Source of the DNA: Proteobacteria bacterium UBA1858
Lineage (GTDB): Bacteria > Pseudomonadota > Gammaproteobacteria > UBA4575
DNA: 17,335 nucleotides
Direction of reading: 5' to 3'
Assembly (NCBI GenBank): GCA_002338385.1
Contig: DDIE01000007.1
Coordinates: 11,394 to 28,728 of the forward strand
The position numbers and the translations under genes were made by a program. The first letter of the stretch is position 1; every line of letters starts with the position of its first letter. Positions 1 to 6,763 of the stretch are shown here, piece after piece. The notes beneath the pieces are model-generated. The model was not told the origin of the DNA. It worked only from the letters and a program-made list of their open reading frames with translations, and ran no database searches.

Positions 1-196
1 TGAGTTGGAGTTGTTCGATCCGAGCCAATAGCTGTTGTTGTTCTGTTTGCAGACGTTGAATGGTCTGCTCAGCGTCCCGCTTGGGTGATTGTTGCTCCTG
101 GTGCGCACGCATTGAGCGTAATCTCCAGCCATAGCTGGCACCAATTACAAAAGCCGCTAACAGATAAAGTGATAGTTCCTGAATTAAATAACTCAT
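1..196 (-). CDS. N-terminus of membrane-anchored coiled-coil protein (partial)
   Basis: The gene starts at the ATG complementary to 194-196 and runs off the left edge, so only about 65 residues are visible. The protein begins MSYLIQELSLYLLAAFVIG, a single hydrophobic segment (about residues 5-22), followed by Arg/Lys-rich residues (WRLRSMR) that suggest an inside-facing junction. After that comes a Gln/Glu/Leu-rich stretch likely to form a coiled coil. It lies 18 bp downstream of the BON-domain gene on the same strand, so the two are probably cotranscribed. I infer a cytoplasmic-side, membrane-tethered coiled-coil protein. Similar N-termini occur in gammaproteobacterial proteins that carry a C-terminal helix-hairpin-helix region, but that part is outside the window, so no function is assigned. 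Confidence 0.7.
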   Translation of the reverse strand, partial: MSYLIQELSLYLLAAFVIGASYGWRLRSMRAHQEQQSPKRDAEQTIQRLQTEQQQLLARIEQLQL

Positions 197-214
197 AGGA
201 TTATTCTGGTCGGG

Positions 215-505
215 TTACTGATCGGATGTGAGTGTTAGCGCGTGCAGCACTAACGCTACCCCAGGTCGTTGCTGCGCAAGTTCAATTGCCAATTGCTGTT
301 GCGCTGGACTGGCCACTTGTCCAGTGAGCGTGAGGATGCGTCCATCCACCGCAACAGACACGCTGGTAAGCTGTTTTTGGACCAGTTGCTGATGTACGTC
401 TGCATGAATCGCAGTCTCGATTTTTGGTGGGACAGAAATAATTGTCGCGCCACCTACACCCGCCAATAGGAGCAAGTGCACTAACGTGATCATGAGCGTA
501 CGCAT
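215..505 (-). CDS. Small BON-domain envelope protein
   Basis: This 96-aa protein has an N-terminal hydrophobic segment (about residues 4-24, rich in L, V, G and A) that can act as a signal peptide or membrane anchor. It is followed by one BON-type alpha/beta unit at about residues 35-92. The BON signature is visible as the central turn VDGRILTLTGQV (residues 53-64) and a following helix rich in A, Q and L, ending in a V-L-x-L strand. BON domains (as in OsmY and in some OmpA-family proteins) are thought to bind phospholipid or other envelope components. Hence I infer an envelope or periplasmic role. The gene lies 18 bp after hisI and 18 bp before the next membrane protein. No strong ribosome-binding site precedes the start; a second Met at residue 5 is an alternative start. 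Confidence 0.75.
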   Translation of the reverse strand: MRTLMITLVHLLLLAGVGGATIISVPPKIETAIHADVHQQLVQKQLTSVSVAVDGRILTLTGQVASPAQQQLAIELAQQRPGVALVLHALTLTSDQ

Positions 506-523
506 GTCTGTGCCAACTGCTGA

Positions 524-991
524 TTACAGTTTGGTTGGGTTGGGCGCGTCCCCATAAATTTCTTGCGGGTCAAATACTTTTTCACTCTCGTGATAGTGTA
601 ATTTGACTGTTTCCCCCGGTTGCACTTTGCCCAGCGGGATAGAGCGATAAAAACACGAGCGGTAGCCCACATGACAGCTGGCGCCACCGTTCACCTCGAC
701 GCGCAACCAAACCGTGTCCTGATCATCGTCTATTCTCATTTCCATGACTTTCTGGATCAAGCCACTGGTGGCGCCCTTGTGCCATAAACACGCGCGACTG
801 CGACTCCAATAATGAGCCTCGCCGGTTTCCACGGTCTTACTAAAGGCGTCCTGATTCATATAGCCCATCATCAGCAATTCGCCGGATGATATATCCGTGG
901 TGACTACCGGGATGAGGCCGTTGGCATCAAACTTTGGTGCGAGTTCGTCACCCTCTTCGACCTGCTCAACGCTGTCTCGTGTTGCAAACAT
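524..991 (-). CDS. hisI: Phosphoribosyl-AMP cyclohydrolase, divergent HisI type
   Basis: HisI opens the adenine ring of phosphoribosyl-AMP in the third step of histidine biosynthesis, in the cytoplasm. The family core is clear in this 155-aa protein: FDANGLIPVV (21-30), GELLMMGYMN (37-46), the substrate-binding run HYWSRSRACLWHKGATSG (60-77), the acidic metal motif at residues 88-92 (DDDQD), and SCHVGYRSCF (105-114) with Cys106 and Cys113. In classical HisI the acidic motif is D-C-D-x-D and its Cys is a zinc ligand. Here that position is Asp89, so one zinc thiolate is missing while the presumed magnesium aspartates 88, 90 and 92 remain. The tail (residues 139-155, with GDAPNPTKL) is longer than in short HisI proteins, and there is no HisE fusion. 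No other his gene is in the window. A paralogue with changed metal use is possible. Confidence 0.85.
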   Translation of the reverse strand: MFATRDSVEQVEEGDELAPKFDANGLIPVVTTDISSGELLMMGYMNQDAFSKTVETGEAHYWSRSRACLWHKGATSGLIQKVMEMRIDDDQDTVWLRVEVNGGASCHVGYRSCFYRSIPLGKVQPGETVKLHYHESEKVFDPQEIYGDAPNPTKL

Positions 992-1026
992 AATAATCTT
1001 GTATGGTGTACTTCTGGAGGTTGTGC

Positions 1027-1032
1027 ATTATA
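1027..1032 (-). promoter_or_regulatory. Candidate -10 box for hisI
   Basis: The minus strand reads TATAAT here, a perfect sigma-70 -10 hexamer. It lies 35 bp before the hisI start codon, in the 80-bp gap between eipA and hisI, and implies a leader of about 30 nt. The -35 region at the expected distance (around 1049-1056) is poor. The box sits inside the imperfect palindrome GTGTTATAATGCAC, which could be a regulator site, but this is weak. Confidence 0.35.
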
Positions 1033-1071
1033 ACACCACGGCGGGCGGCTGCACCGTGTATTGGCCCTAAT

Positions 1072-1620
1072 TTAGAAAGGATTCCATGTTTTTGTCGGTG
1101 TCAATTTCATGTAACCGACATTCGCCCCAGCGCGCCAGCCCATACCCACTCGAATAGGCGCTAGAATGATGCCATCACGCTGCAGATAGTTCATTCCTAC
1201 GCCACCGACAAAGTATAGACTGCCATCCACTCCGGGATAACGCATATAGAGCGCTTCCGCACTGGGTAAATGATAGACCAGAGTGAACACCTTGGCCGCA
1301 TTGCCGCCCCAATCGAAACCAATGGAGGGCCCTTGCCAATGCAATCTCTGGCTGTAACCGTTCTTAAGGAATAGTTCTCCATCGCCGTACCTCAGTCCCA
1401 GCACCCATGCACCTGAAGCTTCCTGACCTTTGATATATCCTGCTGGCTCACCATGGTCTTCGAATACCTTTTCAAGTACTGAAGCCAAGCCTTCTGCACC
1501 TGAACCCAGATAACTGCCAGCTTCTTTGAGAATAGTCTCTTGATCATAGGTGTCATCTGCCAGTAGTGCAGTGTGAGTGATCGAGGCTAGCAAGAAAAAA
1601 ATAACCAAATGAAGACGCAT
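1072..1620 (-). CDS. eipA: EipA-like envelope integrity protein (DUF1134)
   Basis: The 182-aa protein has a clean signal peptide (hydrophobic residues 4-20, likely cut after TALLA at 21) and then a complete DUF1134 domain. Family landmarks are GYIKGQEASGAWVLGLRYG (about 61-79), HWQGPSIGFDWG (94-105), LVYHLPSAEALYMRYPGVDG (113-132), the following glycine-rich VGGVG segment, APIRVGMGWRAGANVGY (154-170) and the terminal TPTKTWNPF. EipA is best known from Brucella and Caulobacter as a small beta-barrel periplasmic protein needed for envelope integrity. A periplasmic role here is inferred from that homology. The start is supported by a strong ribosome-binding site, GGGAG, about 5 nt before the ATG. 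The gene has its own transcription unit or a shared one with hisI: a terminator-like repeat lies upstream and a TATAAT box lies downstream. Confidence 0.88.
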   Translation of the reverse strand: MRLHLVIFFLLASITHTALLADDTYDQETILKEAGSYLGSGAEGLASVLEKVFEDHGEPAGYIKGQEASGAWVLGLRYGDGELFLKNGYSQRLHWQGPSIGFDWGGNAAKVFTLVYHLPSAEALYMRYPGVDGSLYFVGGVGMNYLQRDGIILAPIRVGMGWRAGANVGYMKLTPTKTWNPF

Positions 1621-1642
1621 GTGTACTCCCGCAAAACTGTCT

Positions 1643-1684
1643 AAAAAAATAATTCATAGTGAAGCTTGTTATTGTTCACTATGA
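1643..1684 (-). terminator. Rho-independent terminator or operator-like inverted repeat
   Basis: TCATAGTGAA (1654-1663) and TTCACTATGA (1675-1684) form a perfect 10-bp inverted repeat around an 11-nt loop. Read on the minus strand the repeat is followed by ATTA and then seven T residues (1643-1649). This fits an intrinsic terminator for the uup unit. The stem is AT-rich (3 G/C pairs per arm) and the T-run is offset by 4 nt, so termination may be only partial. Because it also lies 34 bp before the eipA start, the same palindrome could be an operator for eipA. Confidence 0.6.
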
Positions 1685-1722
1685 CAAGTGTAACGGATAT
1701 TAGTTTTAAACAAAAACACCTA

Positions 1723-2082
1723 CTAGCCGAATATCAGCTGTTTTAAATTGAATACTTCATCGTAGTTGAATTCATCCACGTCTACTTGGTTACCTGCCGC
1801 GTAGCATGGCTGACCAAAATCCTCATAAATGAAGGTATGACTAGTGCGCTCTACAACGGTGTGCGCTTGCTGTTTACTCAAACCACCTTGCACTAGATAG
1901 TGTAAGTACAGTGCCTCGGCATCAAGGCTATGACGATTAGCCAAGGCGACACACAGACCGTAAGTGAAGGTCGACATTTTGCGTCGCACAAGTGTTTGAT
2001 CAGTAATTTCCTGGGGTTGAATATCTTTAGTCAATGCCACTACGATATCCTGTATTTGTTGACTCGCAAGATTGATATTCAT
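1723..2082 (-). CDS. Hypothetical protein downstream of uup
   Basis: I do not recognise this 119-aa protein. It is predicted cytoplasmic, with no signal peptide or membrane segment, mostly helical and mildly acidic. The C-terminal third (residues 85-113) is rich in aromatic and acidic residues, as in FIYEDFG and DVDEFNYDE. The middle contains YGLCVALANRHSLDAEALYL (41-60), which looks like two packed helices. It has two cysteines (44 and 93) and no metal-binding pattern. It starts 15 bp after the uup stop codon, with a good AAGGA ribosome-binding site 6 nt before the ATG, so it is very likely translated and cotranscribed with uup. The terminator-like repeat at 1643-1684 ends this unit. A link to the ribosome is only an inference from the neighbour. 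Confidence 0.75.
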   Translation of the reverse strand: MNINLASQQIQDIVVALTKDIQPQEITDQTLVRRKMSTFTYGLCVALANRHSLDAEALYLHYLVQGGLSKQQAHTVVERTSHTFIYEDFGQPCYAAGNQVDVDEFNYDEVFNLKQLIFG

Positions 2083-2097
2083 AGGGTGTCCTTGAGG

Positions 2098-3993
2098 TTA
2101 AGCTGTTTTCAAATCTTCCAGTTCTGCCCATCTTAACATAGCTGTATCCAGTTGCTGTTGCTTGCGACTGAGCTCATCAAGTACGTCCTTGCTGCTTGCA
2201 AAATCCTGATCATAGAACTCTGGCTGCGCAATCTGCTGTTGCAAGAAATCAATCTCATCCTCTAATTTTTCTATCAACGCAGGCAAATCATCCAGTTCTC
2301 GCTGGAGTTTATAGCTGAGCTTTTTAGCTTGTCTGCCTGCTGATTTGTGTACTTGAGTTGTGTGTGCTGACTGCTGCACTTCATCAGGTACATCAGCCTC
2401 AGTCAGCAGCTTGCCACGCTTAACCCAGTCACTGTAGCCGCCAACATACTCGAGGACGTTACCACCCTCCTCAAACACCAACACACTAGTCACCACATTA
2501 TCCAGGAAGTTTCTATCATGGCTGACGATGATCAAGGTGGCGGTATATTGCACCAGTCTCTCCTCCAGCACTTCCAACATCTCTACATCCAGATCATTGG
2601 TCGGCTCATCCAATACCAGCAAATTAGCGGGTCGAGTAAATAATTTGGCCAGTGCTACCCGGTTTTTTTCACCGCCAGATAAAGCACGTACCGGCGTCAT
2701 CGCCCGCTTGGGAGAGAACAAAAAGTTTTTCAGATAGCCGATGACATGTCGCTGTTTACCATTCAACTCAATGTAGTCTTTACCGTCACCCACATTCTGG
2801 GCAATGGTTTTTTCTAAATCTAGATCACGTAATACTTGATCAAAATAAGCAATCTGCAGATTCGTCCCCAGCTTTACCGTACCTGTATCTGGTTTAATCA
2901 TCCCTAACAGGATTTTTAGCAGCGTGCTCTTACCAACACCATTGTTACCGATCAAGCCGATGCGATCACCACGCATAATTTTAAGATCTAATTGGGTCAT
3001 CAAATGCTGACCCGCATAGGCATGACTGATATTTTTTGCCGTAATCACTTTACGCCCAGACGCTTCACCTTTTTCGATAGCGATTCTCGCCTTACCTTGT
3101 TGTTTGATGCGTTGTGCGCGCTCATCGCGCATTGCCATCAGTGCTCTGACGCGGCCTTCGTTACGCGTGCGCCGCGCCTTGATTCCCTGCCTGATCCAGT
3201 CCTCTTCCTGGGCAAGTTTTTTATCAAATAAAGCATTTTGAGTGCGTTCATCTTCCAGCGCTTTTTCTTTCAGTTGAAGGTAGTTTTGGTAATTACCTGG
3301 CCAGCTCAACAACTGGCCACGATCTATTTCGACAATTCGTGTGGCCAGTTTTTGCAGGAAGATACGATCATGGGTAATAAAAATAACACTGCCAGAGAAA
3401 CTGCGTACTTTATGCTCCAGCCATTCAATCGTACTTATATCCAGATGGTTGGTTGGCTCATCCAGTAATAGTAGATCAGGTTCCGATACCAGCGCTTTTC
3501 CTAGCGATACACGTCGGCGCCATCCTCCGGACAACTCGTCCAGTTTGCGCTCAGCAGGCAAATTCAGTTGCGAAATAATAGTGTCCACCTGCTGGTCTAT
3601 ATTCCATATCCCGCTGGCATCTATTTGTTGCTGGAGATCCTCTAACTGTTTCAATTCCTGGGTACTCAGATCCGAACTGGACAAACGATGATATTCATCC
3701 AATAAGAATTGTTGCTCATGCATGCCTTGTTTGATGACTTCTCGGACTGTTTGCCCAGAGACCGCCAACAAGGTTTGCTCAAGTTGACTGATTCTCAGGT
3801 GGCGACGTTTTTGAATCTCACCCTGATCCGGCATGTATTCCGCGGTGAGCAATTTAAGTAAAGAAGATTTACCGGCACCATTACGCCCAATCAGGCATAC
3901 CCTTTCTTTAGGTTCTATGGTCAGGTTAGCCTCTTTCAGTATTGGCACATCACCAAATTCTAAAGAGATATCCTGCATACGTAATAAGTACAT
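2098..3993 (-). CDS. uup: ABC-F ATPase Uup
   Basis: Uup is a soluble tandem ABC ATPase of the ABC-F family, which act on ribosomes rather than in transport. In E. coli Uup is linked to ribosome assembly or rescue and to transposon excision. The 631-aa protein has two complete ATPase domains. The first has Walker A GRNGAGKS (36-43), signature LSGG (154-157) and DEPTNHLD (178-185). The second has GNNGVGKS (349-356), LSGGE (438-442) and DEPTNDLD (462-469). Between them is a basic, helical linker (about 240-305) typical of the ABC-F P-site tRNA interaction motif. The last 70 residues (about 560-631) form the coiled-coil C-terminal domain that separates Uup from EttA and YheS. Length matches the family (about 635). 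It is divergent from the glutaredoxin gene and is followed by a cotranscribed 119-aa gene. Confidence 0.93.
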   Translation of the reverse strand: MYLLRMQDISLEFGDVPILKEANLTIEPKERVCLIGRNGAGKSSLLKLLTAEYMPDQGEIQKRRHLRISQLEQTLLAVSGQTVREVIKQGMHEQQFLLDEYHRLSSSDLSTQELKQLEDLQQQIDASGIWNIDQQVDTIISQLNLPAERKLDELSGGWRRRVSLGKALVSEPDLLLLDEPTNHLDISTIEWLEHKVRSFSGSVIFITHDRIFLQKLATRIVEIDRGQLLSWPGNYQNYLQLKEKALEDERTQNALFDKKLAQEEDWIRQGIKARRTRNEGRVRALMAMRDERAQRIKQQGKARIAIEKGEASGRKVITAKNISHAYAGQHLMTQLDLKIMRGDRIGLIGNNGVGKSTLLKILLGMIKPDTGTVKLGTNLQIAYFDQVLRDLDLEKTIAQNVGDGKDYIELNGKQRHVIGYLKNFLFSPKRAMTPVRALSGGEKNRVALAKLFTRPANLLVLDEPTNDLDVEMLEVLEERLVQYTATLIIVSHDRNFLDNVVTSVLVFEEGGNVLEYVGGYSDWVKRGKLLTEADVPDEVQQSAHTTQVHKSAGRQAKKLSYKLQRELDDLPALIEKLEDEIDFLQQQIAQPEFYDQDFASSKDVLDELSRKQQQLDTAMLRWAELEDLKTA

Positions 3994-4074
3994 AAAACGC
4001 TCTCGCTATGATTTAAAAAAGCTAACTGTACAGAAGATCGAACAGCCGGAGAAAACTCCGACTTATGCCACTGT

Positions 4075-4089
4075 CAGTATATTATACTG
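4075..4089. promoter_or_regulatory. Perfect palindrome in uup-glutaredoxin divergent promoter region
   Basis: CAGTAT-ATT-ATACTG is a perfect 6-bp inverted repeat in the 127-bp gap between the divergent genes. It contains promoter-like -10 hexamers on both strands: TATAAT on minus (4081-4086) and TATACT on plus (4083-4088). It could be a regulator site covering both promoters. It does not match the LexA CTGT-N8-ACAG pattern. No convincing -35 box was found on either strand. Confidence 0.35.
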
Positions 4090-4120
4090 CCACTTTGAGA
4101 GCCCTTTACTCCGAGTGACC

Positions 4121-4486
4121 ATGATGTCCATTATTCGTTTTATTTTAGGCCGCATTATTCTTATCCTAAATCAGTTAACCCTGCCTAAGCCTGTGGCCAG
4201 AACTGCTGAGCAACAAATACAGATCAATCAACTGACGCAACAGCTATCGTTGTACGAAATGCTGGCCTGCCCATATTGCGTAAAGGTGCGTCGCGAGTTT
4301 TTTCGCCTTGGACTTAATATCACCACGGTTGATGTGAAAAAAAATCCTGCCGAGATGGATCGGCTAGTTCAACACGGTGGCAAATTCCAAGTCCCCTGCC
4401 TGAAGATAGTTACGCAGGATGATACGATCTGGCTGTATGAGTCGGAGCAGATTATTCAGCATGTTCATGCACTACTGGAGACATAA
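4121..4486 (+). CDS. Membrane-anchored glutaredoxin-like protein
   Basis: The gene encodes a thioredoxin-fold, glutaredoxin-type protein of 121 aa. The redox motif is CPYC (50-53), followed by VKVRREFFRLGL. The cis-proline motif VPC is at 91-93, and the glutathione-binding region has YES (106-108). An N-terminal hydrophobic helix (about residues 3-20) followed by K/R suggests the domain is held at the inner face of the membrane. It probably catalyses glutathione-dependent thiol-disulfide exchange, but the substrate is unknown. The reading frame is open further upstream (to about 3833), but that part lies antisense to uup and is not protein-like. I chose the ATG at 4121; 4124 is equally possible and no clear ribosome-binding site decides between them. 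Its stop codon overlaps the next start (TAATG), indicating translational coupling. Confidence 0.85.
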   Translation: MMSIIRFILGRIILILNQLTLPKPVARTAEQQIQINQLTQQLSLYEMLACPYCVKVRREFFRLGLNITTVDVKKNPAEMDRLVQHGGKFQVPCLKIVTQDDTIWLYESEQIIQHVHALLET

Positions 4487-4614
4487 TGAGCGCCGCTAAA
4501 AGACGCAGGACGAGTCCAACGCTGAGAGAGTTAGCCGACCCGAAGTATCGTCAGCGCGTAGTTAAGGACAAGAAAAAGGAAAGCAAAAAGAATCCGCCAG
4601 TCGAGGGTGATTGA
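4486..4614 (+). CDS. ArfA-like small basic protein (candidate ribosome-rescue factor)
   Basis: This 42-aa ORF starts at an ATG sharing its A with the stop of the glutaredoxin gene (TAATG). It is very basic and contains LRELADPKYRQRVVKDKKK (residues 13-31). This resembles the core of E. coli ArfA, [20 protein letters not shown], in spacing of the D-P, aromatic-R-x-R-V and K-rich segments. ArfA rescues ribosomes stalled on mRNAs lacking a stop codon by recruiting release factor 2. The KGKGSY part of ArfA is replaced here by KKKESKK, and the protein ends soon after, roughly at the length of the active truncated ArfA. I infer an ArfA-like or other ribosome-binding peptide. The similarity is short, so the assignment is tentative; the ORF itself is well supported by coupling. 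Confidence 0.55.
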   Translation: MSAAKRRRTSPTLRELADPKYRQRVVKDKKKESKKNPPVEGD

Positions 4615-4675
4615 GCGCGCACTACAACCCCACTCCGCCAAACATATACCTCAGTGAAGCGGGGTAATATAAAAT

Positions 4676-6763
4676 TTATGATGCGTTCTCTTTGCGCTCT
4701 TTAGCTTCCTTGATGATCTGCTCTGCCACATTATTCGGGCATGCATTGTAATGTGAGAATTCCATCGAGAACTGACCACGACCTGAGGTCATGGTACGCA
4801 AGTCTCCGATATAACCAAACATCTCTGCTAGGGGTACGTCGCCTTTAATACGCACCGAGGTCACACCCGGCTCTTGCGATTTAATCATGCCACGACGGCG
4901 GTTTAAGTCACCAATGACATCACCCACGTGATCCTCAGGCGTGAATACATCAACCTTCATGATTGGCTCCATCAGTTGTGGCCCGGCCTTAGGCATACTC
5001 TGACGATAACCGCCCTTAGCCGCCAGTTCGAAGGCAATGGCGGAGGAGTCTACCGGATGGAAAGCACCATCCATCAGAGTAATGGCTACATCTTCGACCG
5101 GGTAGCCAGCTAAGACGCCCTCTTCCATCATCATCTTGAAACCTTTTTCAATGGCGGGCCAGAATTCGCGTGGCACATTACCCCCGGTGACTTTTGACTC
5201 GAAGGTCCATCCGCTGCCCACTTCACCCGGCTCAACCACGTAGTCGATCTTACCAAACTGACCGGAACCACCAGACTGTTTCTTATGCGTATAGCTGTCT
5301 TCCAGACGTTGAGTAATCGTCTCTCGATAAGCCACCTGCGGTTTACCTACGACCACTTCAACATTGTGCGTGCGTTTAAGGATATCGATCTTGATATCAA
5401 GATGCAGCTCGCCCATGCCCTTCAGAATTGTCTCACCACTCTCTTCATCGGTGGACACTAGAAATGAAGGATCTTCCGCAATCATCTTACCAAGCGCGAT
5501 ACCGAGCTTTTCAGAGGCGGCTTTATCCTTAGGCGCAACCGCCATCGAAATCACCGGATCTGGGAATACCATTGGTTCCAGAGTAGCGGGATTGTTGGGA
5601 TCACATAAGGTGTGACCCGTTTGCACGTTCTTCATGCCTAGCACGGCGACAATGTCACCCGCCTGAGCTGAATCAAGCTCTTCGCGTGAATCCGCATGCA
5701 TTTCTACGATGCGACCGATACGCTCGGTCTTGCCGGTGTAGCTATTCATCACTGTGGTGCCTTTAGCCAACTTACCCGAGTAGATGCGGATAAATGTCAA
5801 TGCCCCATAACGGTCATCCATGATCTTAAAGGCTAATGCACGCAGCGGCTTGTCGATATCAACGACCGCCAATTCACCTGTTTCATTTCCTTCCAAATCG
5901 ACCTCAGGCTGAGGATCGACTTCGGTCGGATTTGGCAAATAATCAACCACCGCATTAAGAACTAATTGAACCCCTTTGTTTTTGAACGCCGAGCCACAAT
6001 AGGTTGGGAAGAAATCCAGACCAATGGTGCCTTTGCGTATGCAGGCTTTGATGGTCTCATCAGAGGGCTCTTCACCATCTAAATATTTCTCCATGGCATC
6101 GTCATCTTGCTCGAGTGCTGTTTCAATCAGCTCTTGTCGATAGGTCTCTACATCGTCCACCATATCTGCAGGCACGTCCTGAACTTCATACTTGAATGGA
6201 TCACCAGAACCATCCCATATCCAAGCTTTCCGCGTTAAGAGATCAACTACGCCGGTAAAATCATCTTCTGTACCAATCGGCAAAACCATCACCAGTGGCT
6301 TGGCCCCGAGTACATTTTTAATTTGCTCAACGACACGATAGAAATCAGCACCCAGACGATCCAGCTTGTTAACAAAAATAATACGCGCCACTTCTGATTC
6401 GTTAGCATACCGCCAATTAGTCTCTGATTGAGGCTCAACCCCACCCGAACCGCAGAAAACACCCACACCACCATCCAGTACTTTGAGCGAGCGATACACC
6501 TCGATAGTAAAGTCAACGTGTCCGGGGGTATCGATAATATTGAGACGATGTTCATCCCATTCGCAGCTTGTGGCCGCCGACTGAATAGTAATACCACGTT
6601 CGCGTTCTTGATCCATGAAGTCTGTGGTCGCTTCACCATCGTGCACTTCACCGATTTTATGAATTTTTCCAGTGAGACTGAGGATACGCTCAGTGGTGGT
6701 TGTTTTACCTGCGTCTACGTGGGCAAAAATGCCAATATTTCGGTATTTCGATAAGTCATTCAT
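4676..6763 (-). CDS. fusA2: Elongation factor G, second type (EF-G2)
   Basis: EF-G is the GTPase that drives translocation and, with RRF, ribosome recycling. This 695-aa protein is full length. GTPase motifs are AHVDAGKT (14-21), DTPGH (78-82) and NKLD (132-135), and the switch I motif RGIT is at 56-59. Domain III-V landmarks such as GELHLDIKIDILKR (near 450) and FGYIGDLRTMTSGRGQFSMEF (near 655-675) are present. The start MNDLSKYRNIGIFAHVDAGK matches the second EF-G of Vibrio, Shewanella and Pseudomonas almost word for word. It is not in the rpsL-rpsG-fusA-tuf operon but stands alone, which also marks the paralogue. It is convergent with the ArfA-like gene (61-bp gap). A standard EF-G is expected elsewhere in the genome; if not, this would be the only one. 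Confidence 0.93.
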   Translation of the reverse strand: MNDLSKYRNIGIFAHVDAGKTTTTERILSLTGKIHKIGEVHDGEATTDFMDQERERGITIQSAATSCEWDEHRLNIIDTPGHVDFTIEVYRSLKVLDGGVGVFCGSGGVEPQSETNWRYANESEVARIIFVNKLDRLGADFYRVVEQIKNVLGAKPLVMVLPIGTEDDFTGVVDLLTRKAWIWDGSGDPFKYEVQDVPADMVDDVETYRQELIETALEQDDDAMEKYLDGEEPSDETIKACIRKGTIGLDFFPTYCGSAFKNKGVQLVLNAVVDYLPNPTEVDPQPEVDLEGNETGELAVVDIDKPLRALAFKIMDDRYGALTFIRIYSGKLAKGTTVMNSYTGKTERIGRIVEMHADSREELDSAQAGDIVAVLGMKNVQTGHTLCDPNNPATLEPMVFPDPVISMAVAPKDKAASEKLGIALGKMIAEDPSFLVSTDEESGETILKGMGELHLDIKIDILKRTHNVEVVVGKPQVAYRETITQRLEDSYTHKKQSGGSGQFGKIDYVVEPGEVGSGWTFESKVTGGNVPREFWPAIEKGFKMMMEEGVLAGYPVEDVAITLMDGAFHPVDSSAIAFELAAKGGYRQSMPKAGPQLMEPIMKVDVFTPEDHVGDVIGDLNRRRGMIKSQEPGVTSVRIKGDVPLAEMFGYIGDLRTMTSGRGQFSMEFSHYNACPNNVAEQIIKEAKERKENAS

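Noticed and set aside
30..150. Possible CRISPR or tandem repeats in the Gln-rich coding region
   Set aside because: The repeated CAA/CAG-like text comes from a Gln-rich coiled coil; there are no regular repeat-spacer units.
1022..1040. Zur site upstream of hisI
   Set aside because: GTGTTATAATGCAC shares GTTATAAT with Zur boxes, but the second half-site is poor; a plain -10 box explains it better.
4075..4089. LexA box in the uup-glutaredoxin gap
   Set aside because: The palindrome is CAGTAT-N3-ATACTG, which lacks the CTGT-N8-ACAG spacing.
3833..4120. Upstream extension of the glutaredoxin frame
   Set aside because: The extra N-terminal part is antisense to the uup Walker A region, and the family starts at the hydrophobic MSIIRF segment.
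4615..4675. Terminator between the ArfA-like gene and fusA2
   Set aside because: ACCCC and GGGGT can pair, but only with large bulges and no T-run on either strand.
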